DNA from: Lamellibrachia columna
Taxonomy: Eukaryota; Annelida; Polychaeta; Sabellida; Siboglinidae
Assembly: GCA_963662155.1 (NCBI GenBank)
Contig: OY759270.1
Span: 48,764,664 to 48,828,663, forward strand
Length of the DNA: 64,000 nucleotides
Direction: 5' to 3'
In this document: piece by piece, positions 32,070 through 48,975 of the stretch
Position numbering within the stretch: the stretch's first letter is position 1
Layout of the letters: the number at the start of each line of letters is the position of its first letter
Translations under genes and position numbers: made by a program
Notes under the pieces: generated by a model
Database searches by the model: none
Told to the model about the DNA's origin: nothing
What the model saw: only the letters and a program-made list of their open reading frames with translations

Positions 32070-34943
32070 CTACTTATAGCCCGCCCTCCTGAGATATGTG
32101 TCAACCTTGTTTTTAAACATATTCACGCTGCTAGCAGTTACACAATCTGTAGACAATTTGTTCCATTCATTTATTGTCCTCTGTGAGAACGAGTGCTTCC
32201 TGATGTCCAATCTACATTGATCCTTTACTAATTTTACCTCATGTCCTCTAGTTCTGCTATCCTTCTTGAGTGAGAAAAACATATTTCTATCAATATTTTC
32301 ATACCCATTCAATATCTTAAAAACTTCAATCTGATCTCCTCTTAACCTCCTTGTCTCTAGAGTTGTTAAACCACATTCTTTCAGGCGTTCTTCATAACTA
32401 AGGTCTCTCAGTTCTGGAATCATTTTAGTTGCTCTCCTTTGTATGCGTTCAAGCGTATCTATATCCTTCTTACGATATGGTCTCCATGCTTGTATACAGT
32501 ATTCTAAATGAGGTCTAACTATTGCTTTATAAAGAGGTATAATTAACTTTTTTCCCTTGTATGTTATGTTTCTTCTAATCAATCCAAGAATTTGATTACC
32601 CTTTGAAGCTGCAATACCACACTGCTCTGAAACTTTCATATCAGCGCTTATTGTAACTCCTAAGTCCTTTTCTTTTACAGTAGTACCCAGAACAGTATCT
32701 CCCATTTTATAGTTTACATTCAAGTTCCTATGTCCTGTATGTAGGCATTTACATTTCCCAAAATTGAACAACATCTGCCATTTCTCAGACCATTTCACTA
32801 ATCTGTCTAGATCATTTTGTAAATGTTGTTTATCACCATCAGTATTAACCTTTCTAAACAGTTTTGTGTCATCCGCAAATTTCAGTACGTTACTTGTTAT
32901 ACTGTCGTCCAAGTCATTGATATAAATTAAGAATAATATAGGTCCTAATACTGATCCTTGAGGTACCCCACTCAAAACCGATTTCCAATTTGAAACTTCT
33001 CCATCTACTACAACTCGTTGTCTTCTGTCAGTCAGCCATTGTTCTATCCAGTCAGTTATGCTATCCCCGATACCATGGGCTTTTAATTTAAGTAGTAATC
33101 TTTGATGTGGCACTTTGTCAAAAGCTTTCTGAAAATCTAAGTAGATAATATCTACTGGCGATCCCACGTCTATCCACTTAGTGATTTCTTCCAAAAAACA
33201 TAACATATTTGTTAAGCATGACCTCGCTTTAAGGAATCCATGTTGAGATGAATTTAATAATTTATGCTTAACGAGGAAGTCCACCATATGGTCTTTCATT
33301 AACCTTTCTAATAATTTACAAATCACTGACGTTAAACTCACTGGTCTGTAATTCTCTGACTTATTTCTCGAACCCTTTTTAAATAATGGTATGATGTTTG
33401 CTTCTTTCCATTCAAACGGAACAACTCCCTCTTTTAATGACAAGTTGAATACACTTGCAAGTGGTATACTGATTTGTTCTACTGTTTCCATTAGTAATTT
33501 TGGAGGAATCCCATCCACTCCCGGTGATTTGTTATCCTTCATTGCCTTTATTTTCTTAGCTACCAATTCTGGAGTTACAACTAACGGACCTAAATAGTCA
33601 GATTTAGCCCCCTGAAATTTAGCATCAGCAACTGGTAATGAACTAATATCTTCTTTGGTAAACACTGAACTGAAGTAACCATTTAGGTCTTCCGCCATTA
33701 AAAACCCCTGTGATATTATATTTCCAGCACTGTCTTCTAGAGGTCCAACCTTGTCTTGTACGTTTTGTTTACTCCTGACATATGCATAAAAACTCTTGCT
33801 GTCATTTTTTATGTTACATGCTAGTTTTTGCTCATAGCTTCTTTTAGATTGTCTGATTTCAGTTGTAGCTGCATTAAGTGCCTCTTTGTATTTTGCATAG
33901 TCTTCGTCCTTTCTGGTACGCCTATAAACCCTCCACATAGTTTGTTTTAGCATTATTTTTCTAATAGCCTCTTTTGACAAGTGTTTCTTTCTACACCGTT
34001 TTCCTTGTTTTTGGAAGGGAACAAATTTATCGATGATACTCTCAATTTCATATTTTAGAATATTCCAACATTCAATTGCGGTCTTATTCATCAGCATGTT
34101 ATTCCAATCTAGCTTTGCTAAGTATTTTCTCATATCTTTGTAGTTACCTTTGTGGAAGTTTCTCTTGTACGTTTTCTTATTTTTACTTTCTGATTTTACA
34201 TTGATGTCAAAATGTATTTGATTATGGTCACTATTACCCAATGGTTCAAATATTTTTACATTGTCCACTAATTCTTTTTGTGATGACAAAACTATATCTA
34301 ATACATTTTCTCCCCTGGTTGGTTCTAGTACGTGCTGAGTAAGAAAGCTATCCTGGATTAAAAATAGAAATTGTTGGTCCTCAATCCCTGTGCTCTCTAG
34401 AGAATTCCATTGTATGTGTCCATGGTTAAAATCTGCCATTATGATACATTCCCCTTTACTAACTTCCTTTATAGCGTTTTTTATTTTTGTGTTGTCCTCT
34501 TCGTTTATGTTTGGACTTCGGTAAACTAATCCAATAGTTAATTTTGAATTTCCTGAAACAATTTTGCACCAAACAGCTTCATCGCAATCTGCTTCCCTTT
34601 CTAGTTTTATTTCATAAGCCTGAATAGATTCTTTAACATATAAAATAACTCCCCCGCCCCTTCTTCCTATTTGATCTTTCCTAAACATTACATATCCTGT
34701 CAGTCATAATTCAGCATCTGTTATATCTATGTTGGCCCATGATTCAGTTATACCAATTATGTGAGGGTCAATATCTTCTACCATAATGTTTAATTCGTTT
34801 TTCTTATTTACTATGCTCCTTGCATTTAAACATACGCATCTATAACCTTTTTCAGAGATGTTTTTCGGATGATTTGATATTGGTTTATCTGTGCTAGTGG
34901 CCTCTTGTTCTGCTTGAGACACCTCTAGGTAACCCCCCTGCAC
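32070..34943 (-). pseudogene. CR1-like ORF2: endonuclease plus reverse transcriptase
   Basis: About 957 codons, interrupted once by an in-frame TGA at about 34703-34701 between 'DAEL' and 'LTGYVMF'; the frame is kept on both sides. Endonuclease motifs: 'CVCLNARSIVNKKNEL', 'IIGITESW', 'IMADFNHGHIQW' and 'GNSDHNQIHFDI'. Reverse transcriptase: 'KSPGVDGIPPKLL', 'SENYRPVSLTSVICKLLERL', 'YLDFQKAFDKVPHQRLLLKL' (catalytic Asp), '[20 protein letters not shown]' and 'LKFADDTKLF' (catalytic pair). The C-terminus '[20 protein letters not shown]' is the family's 'HLEY' block. Every catalytic residue I can check is present, so this copy is young. Readthrough or one point change separates it from an intact frame. 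Confidence 0.93.
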
Positions 34944-34945
34944 TT

Positions 34946-35342
34946 CTAGTTTAAAGAATGTTTACTTCCAAAAATATTTGTCATTGTACCCAAGTCACTA
35001 TCTACTGCTGCTGAAAGTTTGTCCGCGAATACTGCCGCCCCCTTTCCACTTAAATGAAGCCCATCCTTCATGTACATATCAGCCCTCCCAACAAAAGTTC
35101 CCCATAAATCCACAAATCCAACTTCCTCTTCCCTACATAACTTCTGGACTAACATGTTAATTGCCATACCCCGACAATTTCGATATTTGTGACCCCTCCT
35201 GCCCATTACAAGTAAAATCCCTGACAGTATTACCTGCTCAACCCGCGTCTGTTTTAGTGTTCTGACCAACTGCCTATATTTCCTAACTATGGCAGTTGTA
35301 CCCTCCCTCTCTACGTTATTTGTCCCTACGTGTACTAAAAAT
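34946..35342 (-). pseudogene. CR1-like ORF1 fragment: SGNH/GDSL esterase-like
   Basis: The minus frame reads 'LVHVGTNNVEREGT', 'VILSGILLVMGRRGHKYRNC', 'FVDLWGTF' and 'MYMKDGLHLSGKGAAVFADK'. 'HVGTNN' and 'DGLHLSGKG' correspond to block III and the Asp/His block of SGNH hydrolases, which form the ORF1 of many CR1-type LINEs. The N-terminal block with the nucleophile Ser is missing, because the copy is truncated by (TA)n sequence. The frame stops (TAA) three bases before the ORF2 frame opens and lies in a different frame from it. Confidence 0.85.
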
Positions 35343-35349
35343 ATATATA

Positions 35350-35543
35350 TTATTACCGTGATATATCCAACCAGATAACGCACAACAGATAATGCCTGAT
35401 ATATATATATATATATATGCAACCGTCAGAACGAGACTGCCGTGTGTTATCTGGTTTGATATATCTCTGTAAAATGCTGTAGACCAGTCAGGTAGTCTTA
35501 TTACTGTGATATATCCAACCAGATAATTTACAACAGATAATGC

Positions 35544-35637
<94 letters not shown>

Positions 35638-36420
35638 GCATTATCTGTTGTGCATTATCTGTTGTACATTATCTGCTGTACATTATCTGCTTGGATACAG
35701 GGCTGGGGTCAATTCCTTTCAATCAATTCCAATGTTAGGCAACACATATTTATACTGGCAAGTGGGAAACCATTTTCACACATTTGGCTACAGCTAGCTT
35801 GCCTATGCTTTGTAGTGTTGGTCAGTGGTCATTGATCTCTGATTAGTAATCAGTGATTACTGATTGATCAACCTCATGGCTGTAGCCTGCCAATAAGTGT
35901 CTTTTCATGGGTGTAAAAGGGCTAACTTCCCAAGTCTGTAAACAGTTGAAAATATCTTTGATGTTTCTATTAAAGCCAGTCTGGAACCCTTCATTAACCC
36001 GCTGGCAAGTGGCAACATAAAGAAATCATAAGATACTGGCATGAATGACAGGATTTCAGCTTTCAGATCCTCAATGCATCAGTTGATAGCATTATTATAC
36101 ACATAGCCGTCTACAACAGGCTAGAAAAATATTGGTTGTCACACAAAAATCAGATGCTTAATTTCTTTCCATTCAATTCCAATTCCTTTTGTTAAAAAAA
36201 TTTCAATTCCAATTCCTCTCATTCAAAATCTTTCGATTCCAATTCCGCTCCAATTCCGGATTTGGAATTTAATTTATTAATTCCAATTCCTTTGGAATTG
36301 ACCCCAGCCCTGGTTGGATATATCACAGTAGTAAGACTACCTGACTGGTCTACAGCATTTTACAGAGATATATCAAACCAGATAACACACGGCAGTCTCG
36401 TTCTGACGGTTGTATACACG
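35350..36420. repeat. Large foldback palindrome with a (TA)n core
   Basis: The left arm (about 35420-35548) contains 'CAACCGTCAGAACGAGACTG', 'TTATCTGGTTTGATATATC', 'GACCAGTCAGGTAGTC' and 'CAACAGATAATGCCTG'. After about 86 bp of TA (35549-35634) the right arm gives the same blocks reversed: 35635-35697, then 36313-36415 after a hAT insertion. An additional partial left-arm copy sits at 35353-35400. Restored, the arms are about 130-170 bp each, so this is either a MITE or a hairpin-forming locus. Confidence 0.88.
35698..36312 (+). mobile_element. hAT-type MITE inside the foldback's right arm
   Basis: Ends 'CAGGGCTGGGGTCAATTCC' and its mirror 'GGAATTGACCCCAGCCCTG'. Flanks CTTGGATA (35690-35697) and GTTGGATA (36313-36320), an 8-bp duplication with one mismatch. 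It is rich in 'CAATTCCAATTCC'. It belongs with the 'GGGGTCAAT' copies at 3826 and 27192 and shows the family's true termini. Confidence 0.92.
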
Positions 36421-36439
36421 CATAGTTCAGCCCATGCGA

Positions 36440-36468
36440 GCGAAAACGCTTTAGTAAAGCGTTTTCGC
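36440..36468. repeat. Perfect 14-bp hairpin
   Basis: 'GCGAAAACGCTTTA', one-base loop, then 'TAAAGCGTTTTCGC'. It lies just beyond the foldback arm in a more GC-rich patch. Without a T-run it does not look like a terminator, and its role is unknown. Confidence 0.93.
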
Positions 36469-37281
36469 CTTTACAGTTCACCGATCGCGACGTGGGTTAG
36501 TTCAAACATCCAACACCCGGGTACATGACCCATCATTTTCATGAGTACGAGCACATCGCCACCGGTCTGCCTTATCATGCTTCTGAAGTCAAAAAGTTCA
36601 CACGAATCATGGTAACTGATAGGCTGCTGTGCTTGTCATGTTTTACTGACAATGTTAAGCCTTCGTTACTGATATGAGGTGGAACCGGTGCCCGCGTTGC
36701 TACAATCCTCTTAGACTTAGCCTAGGCTTAGCCGCTCGAGTCTTGGACTTAACTTTATAGTCGTATCTGACTTATTGGTTTATACAGCGTTTATACAGCG
36801 TTTGTGTCATATGTTCTTTAGATACTTTACATGGTGAATTTATTCAAATTATTCACGTCAATCACTCAAATTATGACAATCATCAATGATCATGTCAAGA
36901 TGATGCGACGCCGAAACGATAGTGCCGTGACCGTGACAACGTTACGCACCAACCCACATTTTGATTTAGTCTCAACAATAATGACGTATTCTTTATTCAC
37001 AACAATGCACGCCCACAAACAATTCCGTTTCTCGAAAAAATGGTTGCATGGACGAAACCTACTTGATACGTTGACGTTCCGGCGAATGAGACACCCGATT
37101 ACGCCACCATTTTCTTTGGACGAATCTCGCAATTATCGCTGGGTGGCGCAGTACTCGCAGGGGACCCCACAAACTCCCCACTAGTGGCGCCACTAGCAAT
37201 TTCATGAGCTGAGTACGGCTGTTGGGGAGTGTGAGCAGACGCGTTTACAAGGAACTTTTTGGGACGAATGCGCCAACGCAA
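36469..37281. other. Intergenic, nothing recognised
   Basis: An open frame of 117 codons (36831-37184) shows no recognisable domain and no splice context I would trust. A short run of 'CTTAG' motifs occurs at about 36705-36750. Confidence 0.45.
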
Positions 37282-38090
<809 letters not shown>

Positions 38091-39562
38091 CTGTTATCAG
38101 TCAAAGCAATATGTAAATTATGTCAATTACACACATACGCATACACGCACGCACGCAAGCACGCACACACTGACATACCTCCAGAGAATGTGTTTATCTT
38201 TCACACACATCATTTCAAATGCGCTGGTCAACTATGTGCGTGCAGATTTCGGCAGCGCATAAAGTGTTCCACCAAACATCACTGCCACTGCCACTTAGAA
38301 ACTCACTGGAGCGATTTTATGTTCGTGGCAGACTTGTTGACAAGTCACAAACTGGCAAGTCAAGTCACAATTCAACAAACTCCAAGTCCACGTCAAGTCT
38401 CGAGTCATCTATCTGAATTCCAAGTCAAGTCAACATGTGCGACTCGAGTCAGCCTCTGTGACTAGAATCAACGAGTTTGATGTATGAAGAGGTGTGACAT
38501 GATTTTTTTGTTTCTCAAACTCCCACTTCCTACCACGCCCCCTCATCAGTTTGCCACACAGAGCAACGTGTGTGTGTACGACCTATAGAGTTACCATAAA
38601 ATAAATGACCGAATTCTTTGTTCATTGTCAAGCTGTGGCTGTTACAAATATCGATGATCTGTATTGACAATGGCTGACGGTAGGGATATTTTCCATTACA
38701 ACCACCTGGTGCTAAGGAATTGCCGGAAGTAAAATAATAGGCACAAACTCGCACGCACACACACACACACACGCACGCACGCACGCACGCACGCACGCAC
38801 ATATATACTTTTTGTTGAAACATTTTCTCCAATTGTGAACAAATCATGTAAATATTTTTAGCCTATGCCTACGTGATGTTCAATCAAAGTTGCACAGAAT
38901 ACAGTTGTGTAAAACAATAATGATCAGTGTTTCTTTGGATATACAAAACAATATAAATAGGAATCTAATTTTGGCTCGTGCAAAATATACATTTGGCTGT
39001 AATTAGTAGATGGATATTTGCAGACAAATTATTTTGTAGATCGTTAAGTGATGCGATAGTCTTCTCCTCGATAGTCTTCTCCTCGTCTTACTTGGTTGAG
39101 TTAAAATGACACCGCTAATATTTCCATATATCTTGGTGACAATGGATTCTGGTTCATCTCAACTTTTTTCGTAGCCTATGGAGATGTACAATACTCCAAA
39201 ATATGGTATTTCTATTTTTTTTACTCCAGAACACTAAGAGGGACTGTTAATTACCTTTTCCACGATGGTTCCAAGAACATGTCAGCAGGCTGTTCACCTG
39301 CTTCTACTTGTCTTGGCGGAATTGTATGTCACACGACGTATCCCGCTGTCTTCTTGGAGTGCGACAGAGAAAGAAAACAGCAACAACCCAAAGACTGACT
39401 CCTGTACTACGCCACAGCCGTTCTCTTCATTCGCCGTCGACTATTTCATCGCTTACAGTCCTCCTTGTGCTATTTACTAGGCCTCTTTATTATTATGCAT
39501 GTTCTTCGCTTCAATTTCTGCCACCAGCTACTGCCACTGCCGCTGCCAGCCCATCCGCCACC
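38091..39562. repeat. Intergenic with several simple repeats
   Basis: (CACG)n-like runs at about 38130-38170 and 38745-38800, and 'AAGTCA/CAAGTC' runs at 38335-38450. A direct duplication 'TAGTCTTCTCCTCG' occurs at about 39057-39087. No gene signal. Confidence 0.6.
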
Positions 39563-39742
39563 GTCACCGTCACCGCCACCGCCACCGCCACCGCCACCGC
39601 CACCGCCACCGCCACCGCCACCGCCACCGCCACCGCCACCGCCACCGCCACCGCCACCGCCACCGCCACCGCCACCGCCACCGCCACCGCCACCGCCACC
39701 GCCACCGCCACCGCCACCGCCACCGCCACCGCCACCGCCACT
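39563..39742. repeat. (CCACCG)n hexanucleotide repeat
   Basis: About 28-30 uninterrupted copies of CCACCG. Because six is a multiple of three, all forward frames stay open, and they would read poly-Pro, poly-(Thr-Ala) or poly-(His-Arg). I regard these as repeat artefacts. It is strongly C-rich on one strand. Confidence 0.97.
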
Positions 39743-40074
39743 TCCACTACCATATATAGCAAGACCAATCTATATGCGCAAAACATGAAATATCCTCTTA
39801 TCTTACATGACGCTGTTTACCAAGTTTTCTTTAAATAATTTAATATACATCTTTTTAATATATATCGGTAAAATTCCATAGTAAAATTAATTGAAATTGT
39901 TTAACTTGCTGAGCGCAATACTGGTCAACAGATCTGTGCAATGTTTCGACCATAGACTTTGGACTATAATGGAAATAAGTGTTTGCACTTTTTGTCATCA
40001 TTATTAGTATCATACATAAGGCCACACGAAAAGGATTAATTAAGTAAGTAAGTATTATATTGTATCCACACTAG

Positions 40075-41029
<955 letters not shown>

Positions 41030-41296
41030 ACTTCTGCTGGGCGATACGGAAGACACAAGGTAGGCACGAAAAGACTTCTGCTGGGCTATACGGAAGACAC
41101 AAGGTAAGCACGAAAAGACTTCTGCTGGGCTATACGGAAGACACAAGGTAGGCACGAAAAGACTTCTGCTGGGCTATACGGAAGACACAAGGTAGGCACG
41201 AAAAGACTTCTGCTGGGCTATACGGAAGACACAATGTAAGCACGAAAAGACTTCTGCCGGGCTATACGGAAGACACAAAGTAGGCACGAAAAGATA
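41030..41296. repeat. 44-bp minisatellite, ~6 copies
   Basis: Direct units with 'GAAGACACAAGGTAGGCACG' and 'GACTTCTGCTGGGCTATACG', differing by single bases. Confidence 0.95.
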
Positions 41297-41985
41297 CGTA
41301 TTAACGTAATTAAAACAATGAAAACGTAAGATTGACCTTTATTTCAAAAAAGTGTGAATAATTTTAAATAATATTAATTCACAAAACAAAAGCTTACACC
41401 CGGCAACCTCTGCCGGGTGATACCCACCGACAGCCAAGAGCCTTAACCTATTTAGTACTTTACCAATTGTTGAGGTAATGTGTGGTTGGAACGGAGGTCA
41501 GGGGTAATTTAACAAGTGAACCATCATAATATATTAACCACACATGCATACAGTTTTAAAGTATGTTTGGACAACCAAATGTGTGCATATTTAGCTCTCT
41601 GTAAGTGAAGCGAACGACCTCATATATTCAGTGGATTCCAGCAGTGTTTTGTTTGTTTTGAAACCAAACATGTTCGGCTTCAATGCGGCGGACATTTCTG
41701 TATTAACCATACACTGTGCCCTCTTTCGCCTCTTCCGCACATGACTTCTATATAGACCAATGCACTGTTTACGCATTCCGAATAAGTATCCCCAAGTGTT
41801 CGTTGTTTCGATTTATCTAGTGTGTAACATATTCAACAAGTGCTATATCCATGTGAAAGGATTTGGAAACGCAAACTACCAGGAAATTAAAAAAAAAACC
41901 TCAACTTCTCGAACTGCAGGCGAATCTCCACGTTCACCCCAAAGATCATTGTATAAGTTGACAGTACATAACAAATTTAACAACA

Positions 41986-42350
41986 ATGGACTTATCGAGA
42001 GTGTAGCATACTTCATCAATGTGTACCCCGCCCTTATTTACATCATTTACACTGCTAGCATTAACACAACCAGTAGACAATATATTCATTTAATTTAAAC
42101 CCTCTTCTATGAGAATGCGTTTTTCACATAACAACATAACTGTTCTTTTGCTTACTAATGCTACTGTGTACCCTCAAGTACTACTACACACCTTTTTTAA
42201 ATCGAAGAACATATATTTCTGTCAATATCGTCATAACCATTCAATATTTTAAAAACTTCTATTTTGTCTCCTGTTTGTCCCTCGGAAAAAATAGTCTTGT
42301 CATGCCACACTCTATCAGGCGTTTTCCTATGAAAAAATTTCCTTAACTAA
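41986..42350 (-). mobile_element. CR1-like LINE copy D, 3' fragment
   Basis: The plus strand reads 'CTTATCGAGAGTGTAGC', 'CACTGCTAGCATTAACACAA', 'CAGTAGACAATATATTCAT' and 'GTCAATATCGTCATAACC', matching 32045-32390 of copy B in order with about 20-25 percent difference by eye. It is an old, short C-terminal and 3' UTR fragment. Confidence 0.85.
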
Positions 42351-42675
42351 GTTCATATAGGTGGCGAGGAATTCCCGCTGACATTTATGCAATCCACTAT
42401 TCCATTTATGTTTGCCCAGCTGTGGACGATTACACATTTTCTAGCGAGTTGCACTGAACCCACGAAGTGAGAGTTGAACGTCACGACTGGCTGCACACAA
42501 GTTCTTGCTTTTATGCAAACTGGTATTTTCACCCAAATGTAGACAATGATACATTTTCTATCGTACTACATTAAACCCACGCAGTAAAAAATGGAACGGA
42601 ACGTCACAGTTGATTGCACACAAGTTCTACGTAGCGCGCCTTGACGTTGACATACGACACCCTATGTGATAGACA
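42351..42675. repeat. Diverged direct repeat, two ~125-bp copies
   Basis: 'GACGATTACACATTTTCTA' with 'GAACGTCACGACTGGCTGCA' recurs as 'GACAATGATACATTTTCTA' with 'GAACGTCACAGTTGATTGCA'. No further signal. Confidence 0.65.
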
Positions 42676-42842
42676 GTTTAATTTGTTAACACCTTTTCGC
42701 TGAAGGTAGTTTAATTTGTTAACACCTTTTCGCTGAAGGTAGTTTAATTTGTTAACATCTTTTCGCTGAAGGTAGTTTAATTTGTTAACACCTTTTCGCT
42801 GAAGGTAGTTTAATTTGTTAACACCTTTTCGCTGAAGGTACA
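42676..42842. repeat. 33-bp minisatellite, 5 copies
   Basis: Unit 'TTTAATTTGTTAACACC' plus 'TTTTCGCTGAAGGTAG'. The unit is a multiple of three and gives a repetitive minus-strand frame (YLQRKGVNKLN), which is not evidence of a gene. Confidence 0.95.
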
Positions 42843-42968
42843 CTACGAGTGTCGATGATGCGTATCTGGAACACTCCCCGTATCTCTAATTACACTCCCT
42901 GTATCTCTTTACACGCCGAAACGACACTCCACTAAATTGTATGTACTTATTGTTTAGGTGTTGTGTAA

Positions 42969-43131
<163 letters not shown>

Positions 43132-43210
43132 AACAGCAGTGAGTGGAAATAACGCGTATATTAATTCGCCGTCAGAGCCCTCGTGGAAAGAAACTTTCCT
43201 ACCAGTGCCT

Positions 43211-47535
<4,325 letters not shown>

Positions 47536-47734
47536 TCACCAGGTGTCGCGAAGTCAGTGTTCTGCTTAATCGCTAGGTGGCCATTTATCCCGTTGACGAC
47601 ACAGCTTTGAGACAGAGCGTCCGAGAAATTACGTGTTAAATATCAGTGTGATGATAAATTGTGTTACTCTCTGTATATGAAGGCAAAACATTATACTTTT
47701 ACAAATAAAAGATATATTGTTACGCTTATCTCTA

Positions 47735-48975
47735 CTTGTTTCGTAAAAAGCGAGGTCATGCTTAACAAATATGTTATATTTTTGGAAGAAATCACTAAGT
47801 GGACAGACGAGGGATCATCAGAAAATATTATATACTTAGATTTTCAGAAAGCTTTTGACAAAGTGCCACATCAAAGATTACTATTTAAATTGAAAGCCCA
47901 CGGTATTGGGGATGGCATACTCGACTGGATAGAACAATGGCTGACTGACAGAAGACAGCATGCTGTAGTAGATGGGGAGGTTTCAAACTGGAACTCAGTT
48001 TTGAGTGGGGAACAACAATGATCAATATTAGGACCTTTATTATTTCTAATATAGATCAATGACTTGGGCGATAATGTAAGAAGTAACGTACTGACATTTG
48101 CGGATGACAGAAAGTTTTTTGAAGGGTTAACAATGGTGGTTATAAACAACATTTACAAAACGATCTAGACAAATTAGTCAAATGGTCTGAGAGATGGCAG
48201 ATGTTATTAAATGTTGGGAAACGTAAGTGCCTACATACAGGACACGGGAACTTGGATGTAAATTATATATGTAAAAGATACTGTTCTAGGTGCTTCTGTA
48301 AAAGAAAAGGACTTAGGGGTTATAATAAGTGTTGATGTGAAAGTGTCAGAGCAGTGTGGTATTGCAGCATAAAAGGGTTATAAAATTATTGGATTTATTA
48401 GGAGAAATATTACATACAAGGAAAAAAGTTAATTATACCTCTGTATAAAGCCATACTTAGGTCTCATTTAGAATACTGTATACACGCTTGGAGTCCATAT
48501 CGTACGAAGGATATAGATTCGCTTGAAAGAATACAGAGGAGAGCAACTAAAATTATTCCAGAACTGAGAGACCGTAGTTGTGAAGAACGACTGAAAGAAT
48601 GTGGTTTAACAACCATAGAGACAAGGAGATTAAGAGGAGATCAAATTGAAGTTTATTAGATATTGAATGGGTATGAAAAAATGTATAGACATATTTTTTT
48701 TCACTCAAGAAAACTAAGAGAACTAGAGGACACGAGGCAACATTAGTAAATGATCAGTGTAGATTGGATATCAGGAAGGACTCTTTCTCACAGAGGACAA
48801 CCAATGAACGAAACAAATTATCTACATATTGCGTAACTGCTAGCAACGTGAATATGCTTAAAAACAAGGTACACACATATCTCAGGAGGGCGGATTACAC
48901 ATATATTAAAAATATTGGACTCTCCATAAGCCAATGGCTTCCTTGTCCACTTACGATATGGCTTGGCTCACTCCC
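47735..48975 (+). mobile_element. CR1-like LINE copy E, 5'-truncated
   Basis: Starts within the reverse transcriptase ('FLEEITKWTDEGSSENIIYL' and 'DFQKAFDKVPHQRLLF'), continues 'LTDRRQHAVVDGEVSNWNSV', and has 'GEQQ*S' where 'GVPQGS' is expected. It then reads 'HLEYCIHAWSPYRTKD' and ends with the 3' UTR 'CCAATGGCTTCCTTGTCCAC'. Many frameshifts and stops. Lies 200 bp downstream of the PLAC8 stop codon. Confidence 0.92.

Larger units (their letters stand above)
31981..35342 (-). mobile_element. CR1-like LINE copy B, nearly complete
   Basis: The best copy of the family in the window, reading leftward. It keeps the 3' part of ORF1 (35342-34946), all of ORF2 (34943-32070) and a 3' UTR ending 'CCACTTGCCATCTGG' and 'AATCTTGTTAAAT'. 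The 5' end is lost where it meets (TA)n and foldback sequence at about 35342. Other copies of the family: 7729-10236, 37282-38090, 41986-42350, 43437-43645 and 47735-48975. I assign it to the CR1/L2/Rex1 assemblage by motif and by its ORF1 type. Confidence 0.93.

Noticed and set aside
32070..34688. 872-codon frame as a host gene
   Set aside because: Its endonuclease and reverse transcriptase motifs and several paralogous copies in the window show it is a LINE ORF2.
39308..39838. Poly-Pro, poly-(Thr-Ala) and poly-(His-Arg) frames
   Set aside because: Artefacts of the (CCACCG)n repeat, whose period is a multiple of three.
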